From Flavobacteriaceae bacterium MAR_2009_75 (lineage in GTDB: Bacteria; Bacteroidota; Bacteroidia; Flavobacteriales; Flavobacteriaceae), in assembly GCA_002813285.1 (NCBI GenBank), contig PHTZ01000001.1, forward strand, positions 1,673,501 through 1,737,500: a stretch of DNA of 64,000 bases. Reading direction: 5' to 3'. The notes under the pieces were generated by a model. That model had not been told where the DNA came from. It worked only from the letters and a program-made list of their open reading frames with translations, and searched no databases. This document shows positions 55,869-64,000 of this stretch, in pieces. Positions within the stretch are counted from its first letter, which is position 1. Each line of letters opens with the position of its first letter. The translations under genes and the position numbers were made by a program.

Positions 55869-56486
55869 ATGGACGGCAATTATAAGGTTTTCAACGATTT
55901 AAGTAAAATTCATAAGCGAAGTACGAATCTTCTTATGCTATCTTTAGCGTCCATGTTTTGTTGCGCCCTGTTCAGCATCTACATTATTTATAAGACAAAC
56001 GAAAGCGCAAAAAACAGTTATTATCTGCTGGACAATGGCCAAAAATTGGCCGCAGTGCGCATCAAAGACCCCAAACGAGCGCTAAATATTTTGTGCGAGG
56101 GACATGTTCGTAATTTCCACGAACTTTTCTTCTCTCTTGAACCTGACCTGCGATTTATAAAAAAGAACATAGAGGGCAAGGCACTCTATATGGTCGATCA
56201 TTCCGGTAAAAGGCTATATAACCGACTGGTCGATCAAAATTATTATGAGGATGTGGCAAAAAGTGACTACTCAATTGAGGTGGAACAAGATTCCATCTTA
56301 ATCGAATATTCCAGATATCCCTTTTCATTCCGTTTTGTGGGTAAACAGAAAATCACAAAAAATGGGGACACGGAATTCCGAAATCTGATAACCACCGGCT
56401 ACATCACGGAAACGAAATCCACTTCAAATAATTTGAACGGTCTTAAGATCATTCATTTTAATGTCGTTGACAATAAGGATTTATAA
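55869..56486 (+). CDS. traK: TraK-like VirB8-type conjugation protein
   Basis: A 205-residue bitopic protein with one TM helix near residues 20-42 and a periplasmic domain with the VirB8-like pattern (GHVRNFHELFFSLEPD ... YRFVGKQKI-like strands ... RNLITTGYI). It is followed after 10 bp by traM. Confidence 0.85.
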   Translation: MDGNYKVFNDLSKIHKRSTNLLMLSLASMFCCALFSIYIIYKTNESAKNSYYLLDNGQKLAAVRIKDPKRALNILCEGHVRNFHELFFSLEPDLRFIKKNIEGKALYMVDHSGKRLYNRLVDQNYYEDVAKSDYSIEVEQDSILIEYSRYPFSFRFVGKQKITKNGDTEFRNLITTGYITETKSTSNNLNGLKIIHFNVVDNKDL

Positions 56487-56496
56487 GATCAGGGAT

Positions 56497-57483
56497 ATGA
56501 CTAGTATAACCCAAAAATTCGAGCGATGGATAAAGCAGCACAAGTTGTTTGCCGCGACAATTCCCATAGTTGTCGTATTGTTGGTTTTCTTCGTGACCAC
56601 TAGTTTGGAGTCCATGGAAGCAAAGGAAGCCACATCTACCGAAAGCGGCTATAATAATACCTTGCCCAATCAAACCAATGAATTAGAGGTCAAACGACCC
56701 AATACTCTATATAAGCAGTCGGTAAAAGATTCATTGGAACGCCTTCGTGAAAGAGGCAACATTCGAAACATCGTTGATACCAAAAAGGAAAAAGATTCCC
56801 TCGAAAAGATTCTTCTTGAACTAGAGAACTTTTCAATGGATGATTCATTGAGCGAATCAAATTCAACGAAAGAAGTGGTATTGCCGCCAAAAGAAATAGA
56901 CCGACAAACAGAGGCTCAGAAGCAATTGGAATATCGGAACATGTTGTTAACGGCTAGGGATGAACGTTTGGCAGGAAGCCAAGACTACTCCGCACCATAT
57001 AGTCCGGTTGTATCCGATGAGGCGTCACAGCCGATAAATTTTCCTGCATCCATTTATCGCAATCAATTTGTATTGCCCGGGGATAGGGTAACGTTGATTT
57101 TAAAAGAATCCGTGTCCTTTAAAGGCCACAGCTTTCCAAAGAACACCTTTGTCTATGCCACAGCGAACATCAAAGGTGCCAGAATTTTATTGGAAGTTTC
57201 CAATATAGATGGAATTCAATTGGCATTGATCGCAAAAGACCAACAAGATGGTAACATAGGTCTCTATAGCCAGAGGGCGGGCGATTTATGGTCCGAATTT
57301 AATCTGGATATTCAAGATGATGCGCTTAACGCAGCCTCGGACGAATTGGCGGAAGCAAGTCAAACCCCGATGGTCAATGATATTGTCCGTTCTTTTGGGA
57401 GTTTTTTCAAGAAGAAAAAATATCGGGAAAATGACAAAGTACTATTAATGAACGGTCATAATCTGTATCTGGTTACCAAATAA
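56497..57483 (+). CDS. traM: TraM-like VirB10-type conjugation protein
   Basis: A 328-residue protein spanning the periplasm. One N-terminal TM helix (about 18-36) precedes a charged linker (about 45-165) and a C-terminal domain with the conjugative-transposon TraM pattern (FVLPGDRVTLILKESVSFKG ... FVYATANIKGARILLEVSNI). I start at ATG 56497, preceded by AGGGA; an upstream in-frame codon at 56461 lies within traK. Confidence 0.87.
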   Translation: MTSITQKFERWIKQHKLFAATIPIVVVLLVFFVTTSLESMEAKEATSTESGYNNTLPNQTNELEVKRPNTLYKQSVKDSLERLRERGNIRNIVDTKKEKDSLEKILLELENFSMDDSLSESNSTKEVVLPPKEIDRQTEAQKQLEYRNMLLTARDERLAGSQDYSAPYSPVVSDEASQPINFPASIYRNQFVLPGDRVTLILKESVSFKGHSFPKNTFVYATANIKGARILLEVSNIDGIQLALIAKDQQDGNIGLYSQRAGDLWSEFNLDIQDDALNAASDELAEASQTPMVNDIVRSFGSFFKKKKYRENDKVLLMNGHNLYLVTK

Positions 57484-57488
57484 TAAGT

Positions 57489-58457
57489 ATGAAAAAAATA
57501 GTTTTAATATTATTTATCAGCTGTATAGCTTTTTATGCCCATGGTCATGGTACTGCTGACACTTTGGAAGTATCGAAACGGTATAAGACCATATTGATTT
57601 TTCCCGAGAATATCGCGGAAAGTATAATTGGAAATGATTTCGGATTTGTAGTTGATCTTCCTAAACCAAATGGCAGCAAATTCAATGGACGGATACTTAA
57701 ACTGTATTACGATGAGTTTGGAAAGGAAACCTCCAATTTCACAAACCATACCGTTATTACCGAGTCAGGCAACGTCTATGATTTTATCTTGAAGTTGTCC
57801 GATATTCCTAAAAAACTTACTTGGTACATTAAACCCGAAATGGCCTTGAACAATATAAATCAAAGCCCCATTAAAGCGATATCGGTAAGCGACCAAAATC
57901 AAACCCTGCAAATAGAAAATAGTGTACAGGACAACGATTCAACTTACAATTCAAAGGAAACTATCAAACTGGATAAGGCATCTGCAACCGAATTGGCCAC
58001 CGAAGAACTTTACAAGGCTAACCCAATGGAATACTATCGGTTGCGATGTTATTATATGCAGTTCGATAAAGCAAAAGTCAGTCGTTATTTTTCAAGAGTA
58101 GACAACCTTTTCCTTTGGCTCAAAGGTGTTTATTACAATGAGTATGAACTATACTTTCAATTTAAGATCGAGAATAAAGAAGGGCTGGATATGGATGTTA
58201 ACTTTTTTAAATACAGTCTGGCATCAAACTATAAGAATAGCAGCAGCAATCAAAAACTGGAGGTAAAACCTATTTTTCTTTATAAGCAGCCCAAAACCGT
58301 TGAGGGGAAAAGTGAGAACCACTTCGTTGTGGTGTTCAAGAAATTGGCCTTGGACGAAAAAACGGAGTTGGTGGTAGAGTTGGACGAAGAATCCGGTAAC
58401 AGGAATTTATCCCTTGCCATTGGGCATCATATTATCAATAACCCGATACACTTTTAG
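57489..58457 (+). CDS. traN: TraN-like VirB9-type conjugation protein (DUF4138)
   Basis: A 322-residue exported protein. The signal peptide (MKKIVLILFISCIAFYAHG) is followed by the DUF4138 pattern (ILIFPENIAESIIGNDFGFV ... VYDFILKLSDIP). It forms part of the outer-membrane core with TraM and TraO. Start 5 bp after traM. Confidence 0.87.
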   Translation: MKKIVLILFISCIAFYAHGHGTADTLEVSKRYKTILIFPENIAESIIGNDFGFVVDLPKPNGSKFNGRILKLYYDEFGKETSNFTNHTVITESGNVYDFILKLSDIPKKLTWYIKPEMALNNINQSPIKAISVSDQNQTLQIENSVQDNDSTYNSKETIKLDKASATELATEELYKANPMEYYRLRCYYMQFDKAKVSRYFSRVDNLFLWLKGVYYNEYELYFQFKIENKEGLDMDVNFFKYSLASNYKNSSSNQKLEVKPIFLYKQPKTVEGKSENHFVVVFKKLALDEKTELVVELDEESGNRNLSLAIGHHIINNPIHF

Positions 58458-58459
58458 CT

Positions 58460-59005
58460 ATGAAAAAAGGAACGTTTCTATTTTTGGCGGTTCTGTTTTG
58501 TTCCATGACGGCTTTTTCCCAAAGTGGAAATTACGCCTCTTCCGTTGGTCTAAGCGGCGGTTACGCCGAGGATGGTTTTGGTATTATGGCTACCTACAAT
58601 TATCATCTGAACCGAAATCGGTTTGCGCAATTAAGTGTATTTGTTGCCATCGCAGAGGACAAAGGATCTTTCAATATACCCTATAACATTTTTACGGTAC
58701 AGCCAGGTTACTTCTTCAAAATATGGGAACAAAAGAACTTCAAAAAATATGCTCTGAATCTTGGAGGCGGAGGTATTTTCGGTTACGAAGTCATTAATAA
58801 TGGTAACAGCATTTTATCCAACGGTGCCATCTTGGACGCAAAAAGTCAGTTTATTTATGGCGTTTTCATCGGGATTGAAGGAGAAATAGCCATAAGCAAT
58901 GATTTTTCACTCTTTATAAAAGCGAACGAATATTACCATATCAACAGCGATGTGGGCAATTTCTATCCCTATGCAGGATTAGGCCTAAGATACTTCCTTT
59001 TCTAA
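58460..59005 (+). CDS. traO: TraO-like conjugation outer-membrane protein
   Basis: A 181-residue protein with a signal peptide (...SMTAFSQ) and alternating beta-strand pattern ending in aromatic residues (YAGLGLRYFLF), as for a small outer-membrane barrel. Position after traN and sequence pattern fit TraO. Starts 2 bp after the traN stop. Confidence 0.85.
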   Translation: MKKGTFLFLAVLFCSMTAFSQSGNYASSVGLSGGYAEDGFGIMATYNYHLNRNRFAQLSVFVAIAEDKGSFNIPYNIFTVQPGYFFKIWEQKNFKKYALNLGGGGIFGYEVINNGNSILSNGAILDAKSQFIYGVFIGIEGEIAISNDFSLFIKANEYYHINSDVGNFYPYAGLGLRYFLF

Positions 59006-59016
59006 ACCAATTGAAG

Positions 59017-62000
59017 ATGAAAAAATTAAATAAACCAACGCTATTTCCAATTGTTACGGTATGTTCCATATTAATCTTGATATTGGCATGTAGCAAAGAA
59101 TTCGATAATGTAATCCTTGATAGTTTTGATTTTAGTTTTACGGGCGAGCATAGTGAAGAAAGCTTTCTCTTCGAAAATTCACGGACCTCTTTCTCATTAA
59201 CCCCTGAAAAGGAAATCACTACGGTGGATTATTTCATGAAATATGCCACCACCGATAATAAGGGGTTCTTTTTGACTATGGAAGGAGATACGCTTCGTGC
59301 AAACGATACTTTGAAAATTTCCAAACGCAATTGGAACTACAACTACGTGGCAATAGACACAGGTTTGCATAAAGTGAAATTCTTGGCTTGGGATTCGAAT
59401 GCGAATCAAAAAGAACTTGAACTATCGTACAACGCCAAATATGCCAGTTTTAGTTTTTTACTGAACAAAGGCGTTAACGAATTTATCATCAATTCTAAAA
59501 ATCCGGTAAATGTTACGTTATTGAGGGACAAGGATACGGAAAGTCCTGATAACAAAACGGATTTTGAGGTTACTTATCAAATAGAAAACGGAACAGGGAA
59601 ATTATCTCTCGACGGACAGGTTTTTGACGCAGGAAAACCGTTTAGCCTTCCTAAAGGGATTTCCGAAATGGAATATCTTCCTGAAACTCTTGGAGAGCAT
59701 AAACTTATCATTACCGCAAAAGCTCCCGACGGAGCAACTTTGACTGAAGAACTCTTATTGAGTGTTCTAAATCTAGATTTTACGATTAATGCTACCGCTT
59801 CATCAACACAAGTTGAACTCGACACTAACTTGGCAATAGCAATTGATCTCAAGACACAAGATGAAGACTCGGAAGTAGCGTATGAAATTAGCTATGCCTT
59901 TTCATCGACAAGTGAGGGTGCGGGTACAGTCAGAGATCACAACGGCGGTGTCATGGAGCCAGGGCAATTCCGGAGCATTGTTCCGAATTCTTATAATTAT
60001 ACGTTTACAAGTACAGAACTTGGTAAGCGAAAAATTTATTTTGACTTAAGGGATTCCAACGGACAGACAAAAAGGGATAGTGTTGAAATAGAGGTTGCGA
60101 ATATTCCGTTTACCTTCTCCGGAAATTCAGAAAGTAATTCGGTCTTTCTAAACGAAAGAACTCAGTTCAATTTCAACATCAAATCTAACGGCAACACGGA
60201 AAATATCGACTATAACATTTCATATGAAATTTTGGAGGGTAATGGAAGAATAACCGGAATAAGTGGAAATACATTGCAAAACTCAACGGACTACCCTGTG
60301 AATTTGGGGAATTTTTCACTTTTTTATTTTCCGGAAAGTATAGGCTCACACCAAATATCATTTATAGTAACGGACAATTATGGTCAAGAAGTAGGCCCCG
60401 TAAATATCGATTTGGAAACGAAACAAAATGATTTCACTGTCAATATTACACCATCAAAAACATCAGAATTTGCAAACATTCCGGTAAATGTCATTATTGA
60501 TATTGATGAGGTTCCCGAAGGCACAAATGATACATACGAGGCTTTCTATTCCTCGGGAGGCAATAGCAAAATTCGTGTGAATGGGATAGAATACGGTCCT
60601 GGGGAGAAATTTCAATTGGCACCTAACAACAACAATGTTGTTTACACCGGTTCAGAAGCAGGTCAGCATGACATCGTATTGAGCGTTGAATCAAGTGCCA
60701 ATGTGACCCATACCGCTAGCACATCCATAAATTATAATCAGGTGGATTTCTTGTTTACGGGAGGAAGCCAGAAATCCGATATTTCTGTGGGGGAAGTCAC
60801 TTCTTTAAACTTTAATATTTCAGAAAGTATTGGTTCATCAGATTACACAATGCGGTATAGTATGAACGGAAATGCCCTAATCAAGAATGAAACTGGAAAC
60901 GTAGTAAGTGCGGGCAATATCTATGATGTACCCAAGGGAAATTTCAATTGGAGCTTAGAAGGTACTGACGAAAGTAATATCACGCTAACATTCTATGTTC
61001 AAAACGATACAGGCCTTGAAAAAACAGTGATAATAACAATTGATGTAACACCAAAAAATTACAATTTTACAGCCAATGCCACTCAATCAGGGGCATTTAC
61101 TGGCGAAGTGGTGGATATCAATTTCAATATTTCGGAATTGGGCCTTGGAGGGGATACCTACATCATGTATTTCTCAACAGGAAGTAGCAATGGTTCATTT
61201 GAATACCAAGGAACAACCTATGCTGCCGGAGAGAGCTTTCCGGTACCAATTGGTTCGTTCCAAGGAAAATATACCGGTATATCGGAATCTAATCACAATA
61301 TTGAATTTACGGTAAGGTCTTCTTCGGATGTGGAGAAAACGGCGGATGTCAATATTGATTACGAGAAATACGAAGAATTCTTCGACTTCAACGCTAGCCA
61401 ATCTTCAATCGACAAATACGAGGACCAACCATTTCCTTTTAATTTTGTTACAAACGCAAGTACAGGTCATGACCCTTCTGTTACCTATGAGCTGACCTAT
61501 TCATTTAATGATGCAAGTGCAGGGTACATCGTTTATAAAGGTACTGTTTATCGAGAAGGGGAGGTTATTCCACTGGACTACGGATCAACCTCCATGCAGT
61601 TCTACCCTCTTACGGATGAAAATTTTAGTATTGATTTCAGGGTCGAAAATACAACAGGTGTTTCCCAGACAGCCAATGAATCGGTTACCATGTTCAAAAA
61701 ACCAAAAGTAGCCGCAAAAGGGGAAAAGCATAATGTAAGTTGCGGAGGTTTTAACGGATGTGATTATCAAGTCAGAATATACACTTGTTTTGACACCAAC
61801 TGTTCGGAGGCTTATAATGGAGCGACATTGCAACAAGTAGAAATTCGAATATACAATCGATTTGATAGAAGATGGGAAACCCGATTGTTTAACTATGATG
61901 ACGCAGCAGGTTCCGGGGTTGAACGGTTTTTTCTTTTGGAAGAAGAACCCAGTGAGGGCAAGTTAAAATACCTGGATCAGCGATATGAAGTAAGAGTGTT

Positions 62001-62055
62001 GGACACCAACGGGCAATGGAGCGAAAAGGTTACCGGGAATATTATCAGGGTTTGA
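59017..62055 (+). CDS. Giant multi-module TraQ-like lipoprotein
   Basis: A 1012-residue protein at the traQ position. The start is ATG 59017; a TTG lies two codons upstream. The lipobox is ILILACSKE. About eight modules of 100-110 residues follow. Each opens with a (D/P)F-x-F/V strand (PFTFSGNSESNS, DFTVNITPSKTS, DFLFTGGSQKSD, NYNFTANATQSG), then Y-x-(I/M)-x-Y, then FxVP or FxLP, and ends in a (D/N)xxG/V strand pair. This is the pattern of the single-domain TraQ (DUF3872) of Bacteroidota elements. The last ~120 residues differ and hold four Cys (CGGFNGC ... CFDTNC), perhaps a disulfide-bonded tip. A long surface stalk or mating adhesin is a reasonable inference. Confidence 0.7.
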   Translation: MKKLNKPTLFPIVTVCSILILILACSKEFDNVILDSFDFSFTGEHSEESFLFENSRTSFSLTPEKEITTVDYFMKYATTDNKGFFLTMEGDTLRANDTLKISKRNWNYNYVAIDTGLHKVKFLAWDSNANQKELELSYNAKYASFSFLLNKGVNEFIINSKNPVNVTLLRDKDTESPDNKTDFEVTYQIENGTGKLSLDGQVFDAGKPFSLPKGISEMEYLPETLGEHKLIITAKAPDGATLTEELLLSVLNLDFTINATASSTQVELDTNLAIAIDLKTQDEDSEVAYEISYAFSSTSEGAGTVRDHNGGVMEPGQFRSIVPNSYNYTFTSTELGKRKIYFDLRDSNGQTKRDSVEIEVANIPFTFSGNSESNSVFLNERTQFNFNIKSNGNTENIDYNISYEILEGNGRITGISGNTLQNSTDYPVNLGNFSLFYFPESIGSHQISFIVTDNYGQEVGPVNIDLETKQNDFTVNITPSKTSEFANIPVNVIIDIDEVPEGTNDTYEAFYSSGGNSKIRVNGIEYGPGEKFQLAPNNNNVVYTGSEAGQHDIVLSVESSANVTHTASTSINYNQVDFLFTGGSQKSDISVGEVTSLNFNISESIGSSDYTMRYSMNGNALIKNETGNVVSAGNIYDVPKGNFNWSLEGTDESNITLTFYVQNDTGLEKTVIITIDVTPKNYNFTANATQSGAFTGEVVDINFNISELGLGGDTYIMYFSTGSSNGSFEYQGTTYAAGESFPVPIGSFQGKYTGISESNHNIEFTVRSSSDVEKTADVNIDYEKYEEFFDFNASQSSIDKYEDQPFPFNFVTNASTGHDPSVTYELTYSFNDASAGYIVYKGTVYREGEVIPLDYGSTSMQFYPLTDENFSIDFRVENTTGVSQTANESVTMFKKPKVAAKGEKHNVSCGGFNGCDYQVRIYTCFDTNCSEAYNGATLQQVEIRIYNRFDRRWETRLFNYDDAAGSGVERFFLLEEEPSEGKLKYLDQRYEVRVLDTNGQWSEKVTGNIIRV

Positions 62056-62074
62056 TATAGAGCGATAAAGCAAT

Positions 62075-62560
62075 TTAGTTCTTGGAGTAGGTAATTGTAA
62101 CGATGACATCCTCATCGCCTAGATTATCGTCGGTTTCAACAACAAGCTCTGTTTGGCTCATTTCGATGATGCGCATTTCATTTCGCACATCAAAGCGGAT
62201 AGTGCTGTTATTTATCAATTCGTAACGGTCCTCTTCTATATTTGTAAATTGGCCGTCTTCTTCGCAAGCCAAACCATTATCATTGATACTATAGTCGCCT
62301 TTTTCATTTTCTCCCCTTTCCGTAAAAAAAGTGAGATTGTCTTTAATGCATTGGCGAATTTCCTGAGTATTGAAAAGATCTATATTGACGGTTCCATCTC
62401 CATTAATATCAACAGCTTTGTCGGTCATAATCGATACATATTTCCATTGTCCCAATATAGCTTGATCCCTATCGGATGCCGAAACACTATCATCATCCTT
62501 GTTACAAGATGATAGTAAGGAAATAAACAAAACAAGAATAGTCAGGTAAGTACCTTTCAT
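62075..62560 (-). CDS. Lipocalin-like lipoprotein
   Basis: A 161-residue lipoprotein. Starting at 62560 (MKGTYLTILVLFISLLSSCN) gives a clear SPII signal followed by an acidic DDD stretch; 16 further upstream codons are open but unneeded. The body (ILGQWKYVSI ... DRYELINNSTIRF ... MSQTELVVETDD) has the strand pattern of the lipocalin-like families common in Bacteroidota. It is convergent with the transfer operon, 19 bp from its last stop. Function unknown. Confidence 0.75.
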   Translation of the reverse strand: MKGTYLTILVLFISLLSSCNKDDDSVSASDRDQAILGQWKYVSIMTDKAVDINGDGTVNIDLFNTQEIRQCIKDNLTFFTERGENEKGDYSINDNGLACEEDGQFTNIEEDRYELINNSTIRFDVRNEMRIIEMSQTELVVETDDNLGDEDVIVTITYSKN

Positions 62561-62647
62561 GAAAACAGTATATATGGCTACATAAAGATAACGTTTTGAA
62601 AAGACCAATCGTATATCTCAGTAGGTGTGCGGCTGCAAGATAAAGGC

Positions 62648-62674
62648 AAACAGGCGATTTTTCCTCGCCTGTTT
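62648..62674 (+). terminator. T-loop hairpin before structured element B
   Basis: A perfect 10-bp stem (AAACAGGCGA / TCGCCTGTTT) with a 7-nt TTTTTCC loop. It is analogous to the hairpin at 48408-48436. It may end transcripts from either side or be the 5' part of the structured element. Confidence 0.5.
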
Positions 62675-62675
62675 G

Positions 62676-62797
62676 TGTTTATGCGCGGTTCGGAGGATGT
62701 TAGAAAACATGAAGCGGAAAGACCCCGAGTTCGGACCAGCGAAGCGTGTCCGCTCGGGAAGTTTTGTAGTGGAAGGTTTTTTAACTTCCGCAGGAAT
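62676..62797 (+). ncRNA. Putative structured RNA element, copy B
   Basis: A homologue of 48438-48558, in the same orientation. CGGAAAG (62715), GCGAAG (62739), CCGCTCGGG (62750) and AACTTCCGCAGGAA (62783) keep the spacing of copy A (5 nt between the second and third, 24 nt between the third and fourth). The outer stem pairs 62699-62708 with 62776-62785. Inner stems are CCCGAG/CTCGGG (62724, 62753) and CGGAC/GTCCG (62732, 62748). It lies just beyond the transfer operon and the lipocalin-like gene. Short frames overlapping it have no protein-like features. Confidence 0.5.
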
Positions 62798-63127
62798 GAA
62801 AATGACATACCTTTTAAATCTAAAAATTAAGACTTTAAAATTGGATATCAAACTCGGATAATGTAACAATTACAAGCTTTGAAATTACGCAAAATAATGG
62901 TTCGAATCGTGGCAGAGTTGGAACCCAAAACCATATTAGTTTAAAAATCAGATTATTACAATATGTTTTCTAAATTAGGACACGTCTAAGGACATGTCTG
63001 TCAGCGTTTTGACGCCTTCGTTAAATAAAGATAGTAAAACGATTCATATTTATTTTTTACCGTTAAGAATCTATTAGTTCAGAACTAATCAAAAGTTGAT
63101 TTTATTTAAATCACTCTTTATAACACT
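62798..63127. other. Gene-free AT-rich stretch
   Basis: 330 bp with no gene. A short near-palindrome (GACACGTCTAAGGACATGTC, about 62979-62998) is visible; nothing else was recognised. Confidence 0.3.
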
Positions 63128-63560
63128 TCAGTCTAATGCCGCAAAATATTTTCCATTAGGCACATACTTATAATCCTCTACTAAAACTGCCTTTTTCAAA
63201 GGTGGGAAAATTCTTTTTGCCCTTTGTATAATTTTTTCATCTAGAAACATGATGTCTTTTTCAGCAGCGAAAATTGTGATGGGTGTTCTTATACTTTTCC
63301 AGAATTTTGAAACATAATTGGTAGCGGCGAAAATCCATGGTGAAGTATTAGATTGTGGTTGAGATAAAGGCTAATGCAAAATCATCGTATTTGGAAAAAA
63401 GGACATCCATTACCTTTTTAATATATGCCTGATTATCTGATTTGATAAATTTTTTCAATGGAATTAATATTTTACATAAGTTAAGAATGGGCTTACCATT
63501 AACTAAATAAACCGATGCAATTAAGAATACATGTTTTTTAGGTGTATCATTTAATTCCAA
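63128..63560 (-). pseudogene. Alpha/beta-hydrolase C-terminal remnant, frameshifted
   Basis: On the minus strand a fragment starts without a proper start codon (TTG at 63560 right after a TGA) and runs 70 codons to a stop at 63348. A shift near 63350-63365 opens the frame SNTSPWIFAATNYVSKFWKS ... AAEKDIMFLDEK ... RAKRIFPPLK, which stops at 63128. The second part has the late-core pattern of alpha/beta hydrolases, including the acidic AEKD turn. The N-terminal nucleophile region is missing, so this is a decayed gene. Confidence 0.5.
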
Positions 63561-64000
63561 GGCTCATACTAATTGATATACCAAAAAAAAACTAAGGTCA
63601 CGTCATTTTAGCTTCAGTTTGATGATGATTTCTACTAGCCATTTTCCAAAATCTAGAGATTTCTTAACTTTACTATTCTCAGTACTTTTGTTTGGTTGTG
63701 CCAAAATATCCACTACAAAATATTTTGACGCTTAATTGGAAAAGAACTGTAAAATTTGAGCTCACCAACATCATTTTCCGTGTCAGAACTGACAGAGGGG
63801 GCTACTTATTCCGCTGGGAATTGACAATCACATGTGCAAAGATTTTCTCCTTGTTTTCGTTCATACATCTGGTAGTATCTTTACACTACTTTAAAGTTCT
63901 TGAAACGCAGTATGATTCTCCATTATACCTTTACCATTTACAATAAATATGATATTTTATTTCGGGTAATGCTTTTGCTCAAATCTTAAGAATACACATC
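63561..64000. other. Window end without recognisable genes
   Basis: 440 bp of AT-rich DNA. An 84-codon plus-strand frame at 63692 has no family features. No tRNA-Asp sequence is seen here, so the ICE right end lies further on or was missed. Confidence 0.3.

Larger units (their letters stand above)
21452..64000. mobile_element. Integrative and conjugative element in tRNA-Asp (right end beyond the window)
   Basis: It begins at a partial tRNA-Asp 3' end followed within 160 bp by a tyrosine recombinase. It then holds a complete-looking set of DNA-processing (relaxase, MobC, coupling ATPase) and mating-pair genes (TraE to TraQ types). Because the tRNA is on the minus strand, the intact tRNA-Asp is expected at the right end. 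No second copy is visible before 64000, so the end is outside the window. Cargo: a type I restriction module, a DUF1016 nuclease, a SRAP protein and an AraC/SIS pair. Confidence 0.8.

Noticed and set aside
62625-62869. Overlapping short frames on both strands at 62.6-62.87 kb
   Set aside because: They lie over structured element B, disagree with each other and have no protein-like features.
1-64000. CRISPR arrays, rRNA genes or complete insertion sequences
   Set aside because: I saw no regularly spaced repeats, no rRNA-like stretches and no intact transposase gene.

Overview
The window is AT-rich DNA from a Bacteroidota species, most likely a marine or environmental member of the Flavobacteriaceae. 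The evidence is a SusC/SusD pair, a type 9 secretion C-terminal sorting domain, lipoproteins with short SPII signals, a Bacteroidetes-type promoter (TTG ... TAnnTTTG), and a conjugation cluster of the Bacteroidetes TraE-TraQ type. All names come from reading the translated sequence; no database search was run.

Layout. (1) 1-5.2 kb: host-like region with the 3' part of a large secreted CUB/FN3/jelly-roll protein and a lipoprotein. (2) 5.25-21.45 kb: a segment bounded on both sides by partial copies of the 3' half of tRNA-Asp. It carries an FG-GAP/ASPIC lipoprotein, a SusD/SusC uptake pair and a CusA/CusB metal-efflux pair, all on the minus strand. No integrase is visible in it. (3) 21.45 kb to beyond the right edge: an integrative and conjugative element (ICE). 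It starts with the second tRNA-Asp fragment and a tyrosine recombinase. Next come an operon of an M23 peptidase and two unknown proteins, DNA-processing genes (a TOPRIM protein, a DUF3945-like protein, the coupling ATPase), an XRE regulator and a DUF1016 nuclease gene broken exactly at its catalytic lysine.

(4) 34.1-43.2 kb, inside the ICE: a minus-strand restriction/defence module. It contains an XRE regulator, an HsdM fused to a single half-specificity domain, a frameshifted DUF262/HNH gene, HsdR, a STAS-GHKL ATPase, a DUF4325 STAS-like protein and, further on, a small unknown protein. (5) 43.6-47.5 kb: relaxase, MobC-type accessory protein, a cluster of inverted repeats that may be oriT, and two small genes. 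(6) 47.6-50.5 kb: cargo with a SRAP (HMCES/YedK) protein, an AraC regulator and a SIS-domain protein. (7) 50.75-62.06 kb: the mating-pair-formation operon (traE-, F-, G-, I-, J-, K-, M-, N- and O-like genes). It ends in an unusual 1012-residue lipoprotein built from about eight TraQ-like modules. (8) 62.06-64 kb: a lipoprotein and remnants; the right end of the ICE is not in the window.

How it works together: the integrase uses the tRNA-Asp 3' end. The relaxase and MobC process DNA at oriT, the coupling ATPase passes it to the TraG-powered secretion channel, and the M23 enzyme probably opens peptidoglycan. The strongest undescribed signal is a pair of homologous structured elements of about 120 nt (48.44-48.56 kb and 62.68-62.80 kb). 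They lie on either side of the transfer operon and share motifs, spacing and a compensated stem. Other notable signals are a leader motif repeated before several ICE genes, the ATPase/STAS pair next to hsdR, the HsdM-half-S fusion and the multi-module TraQ protein.
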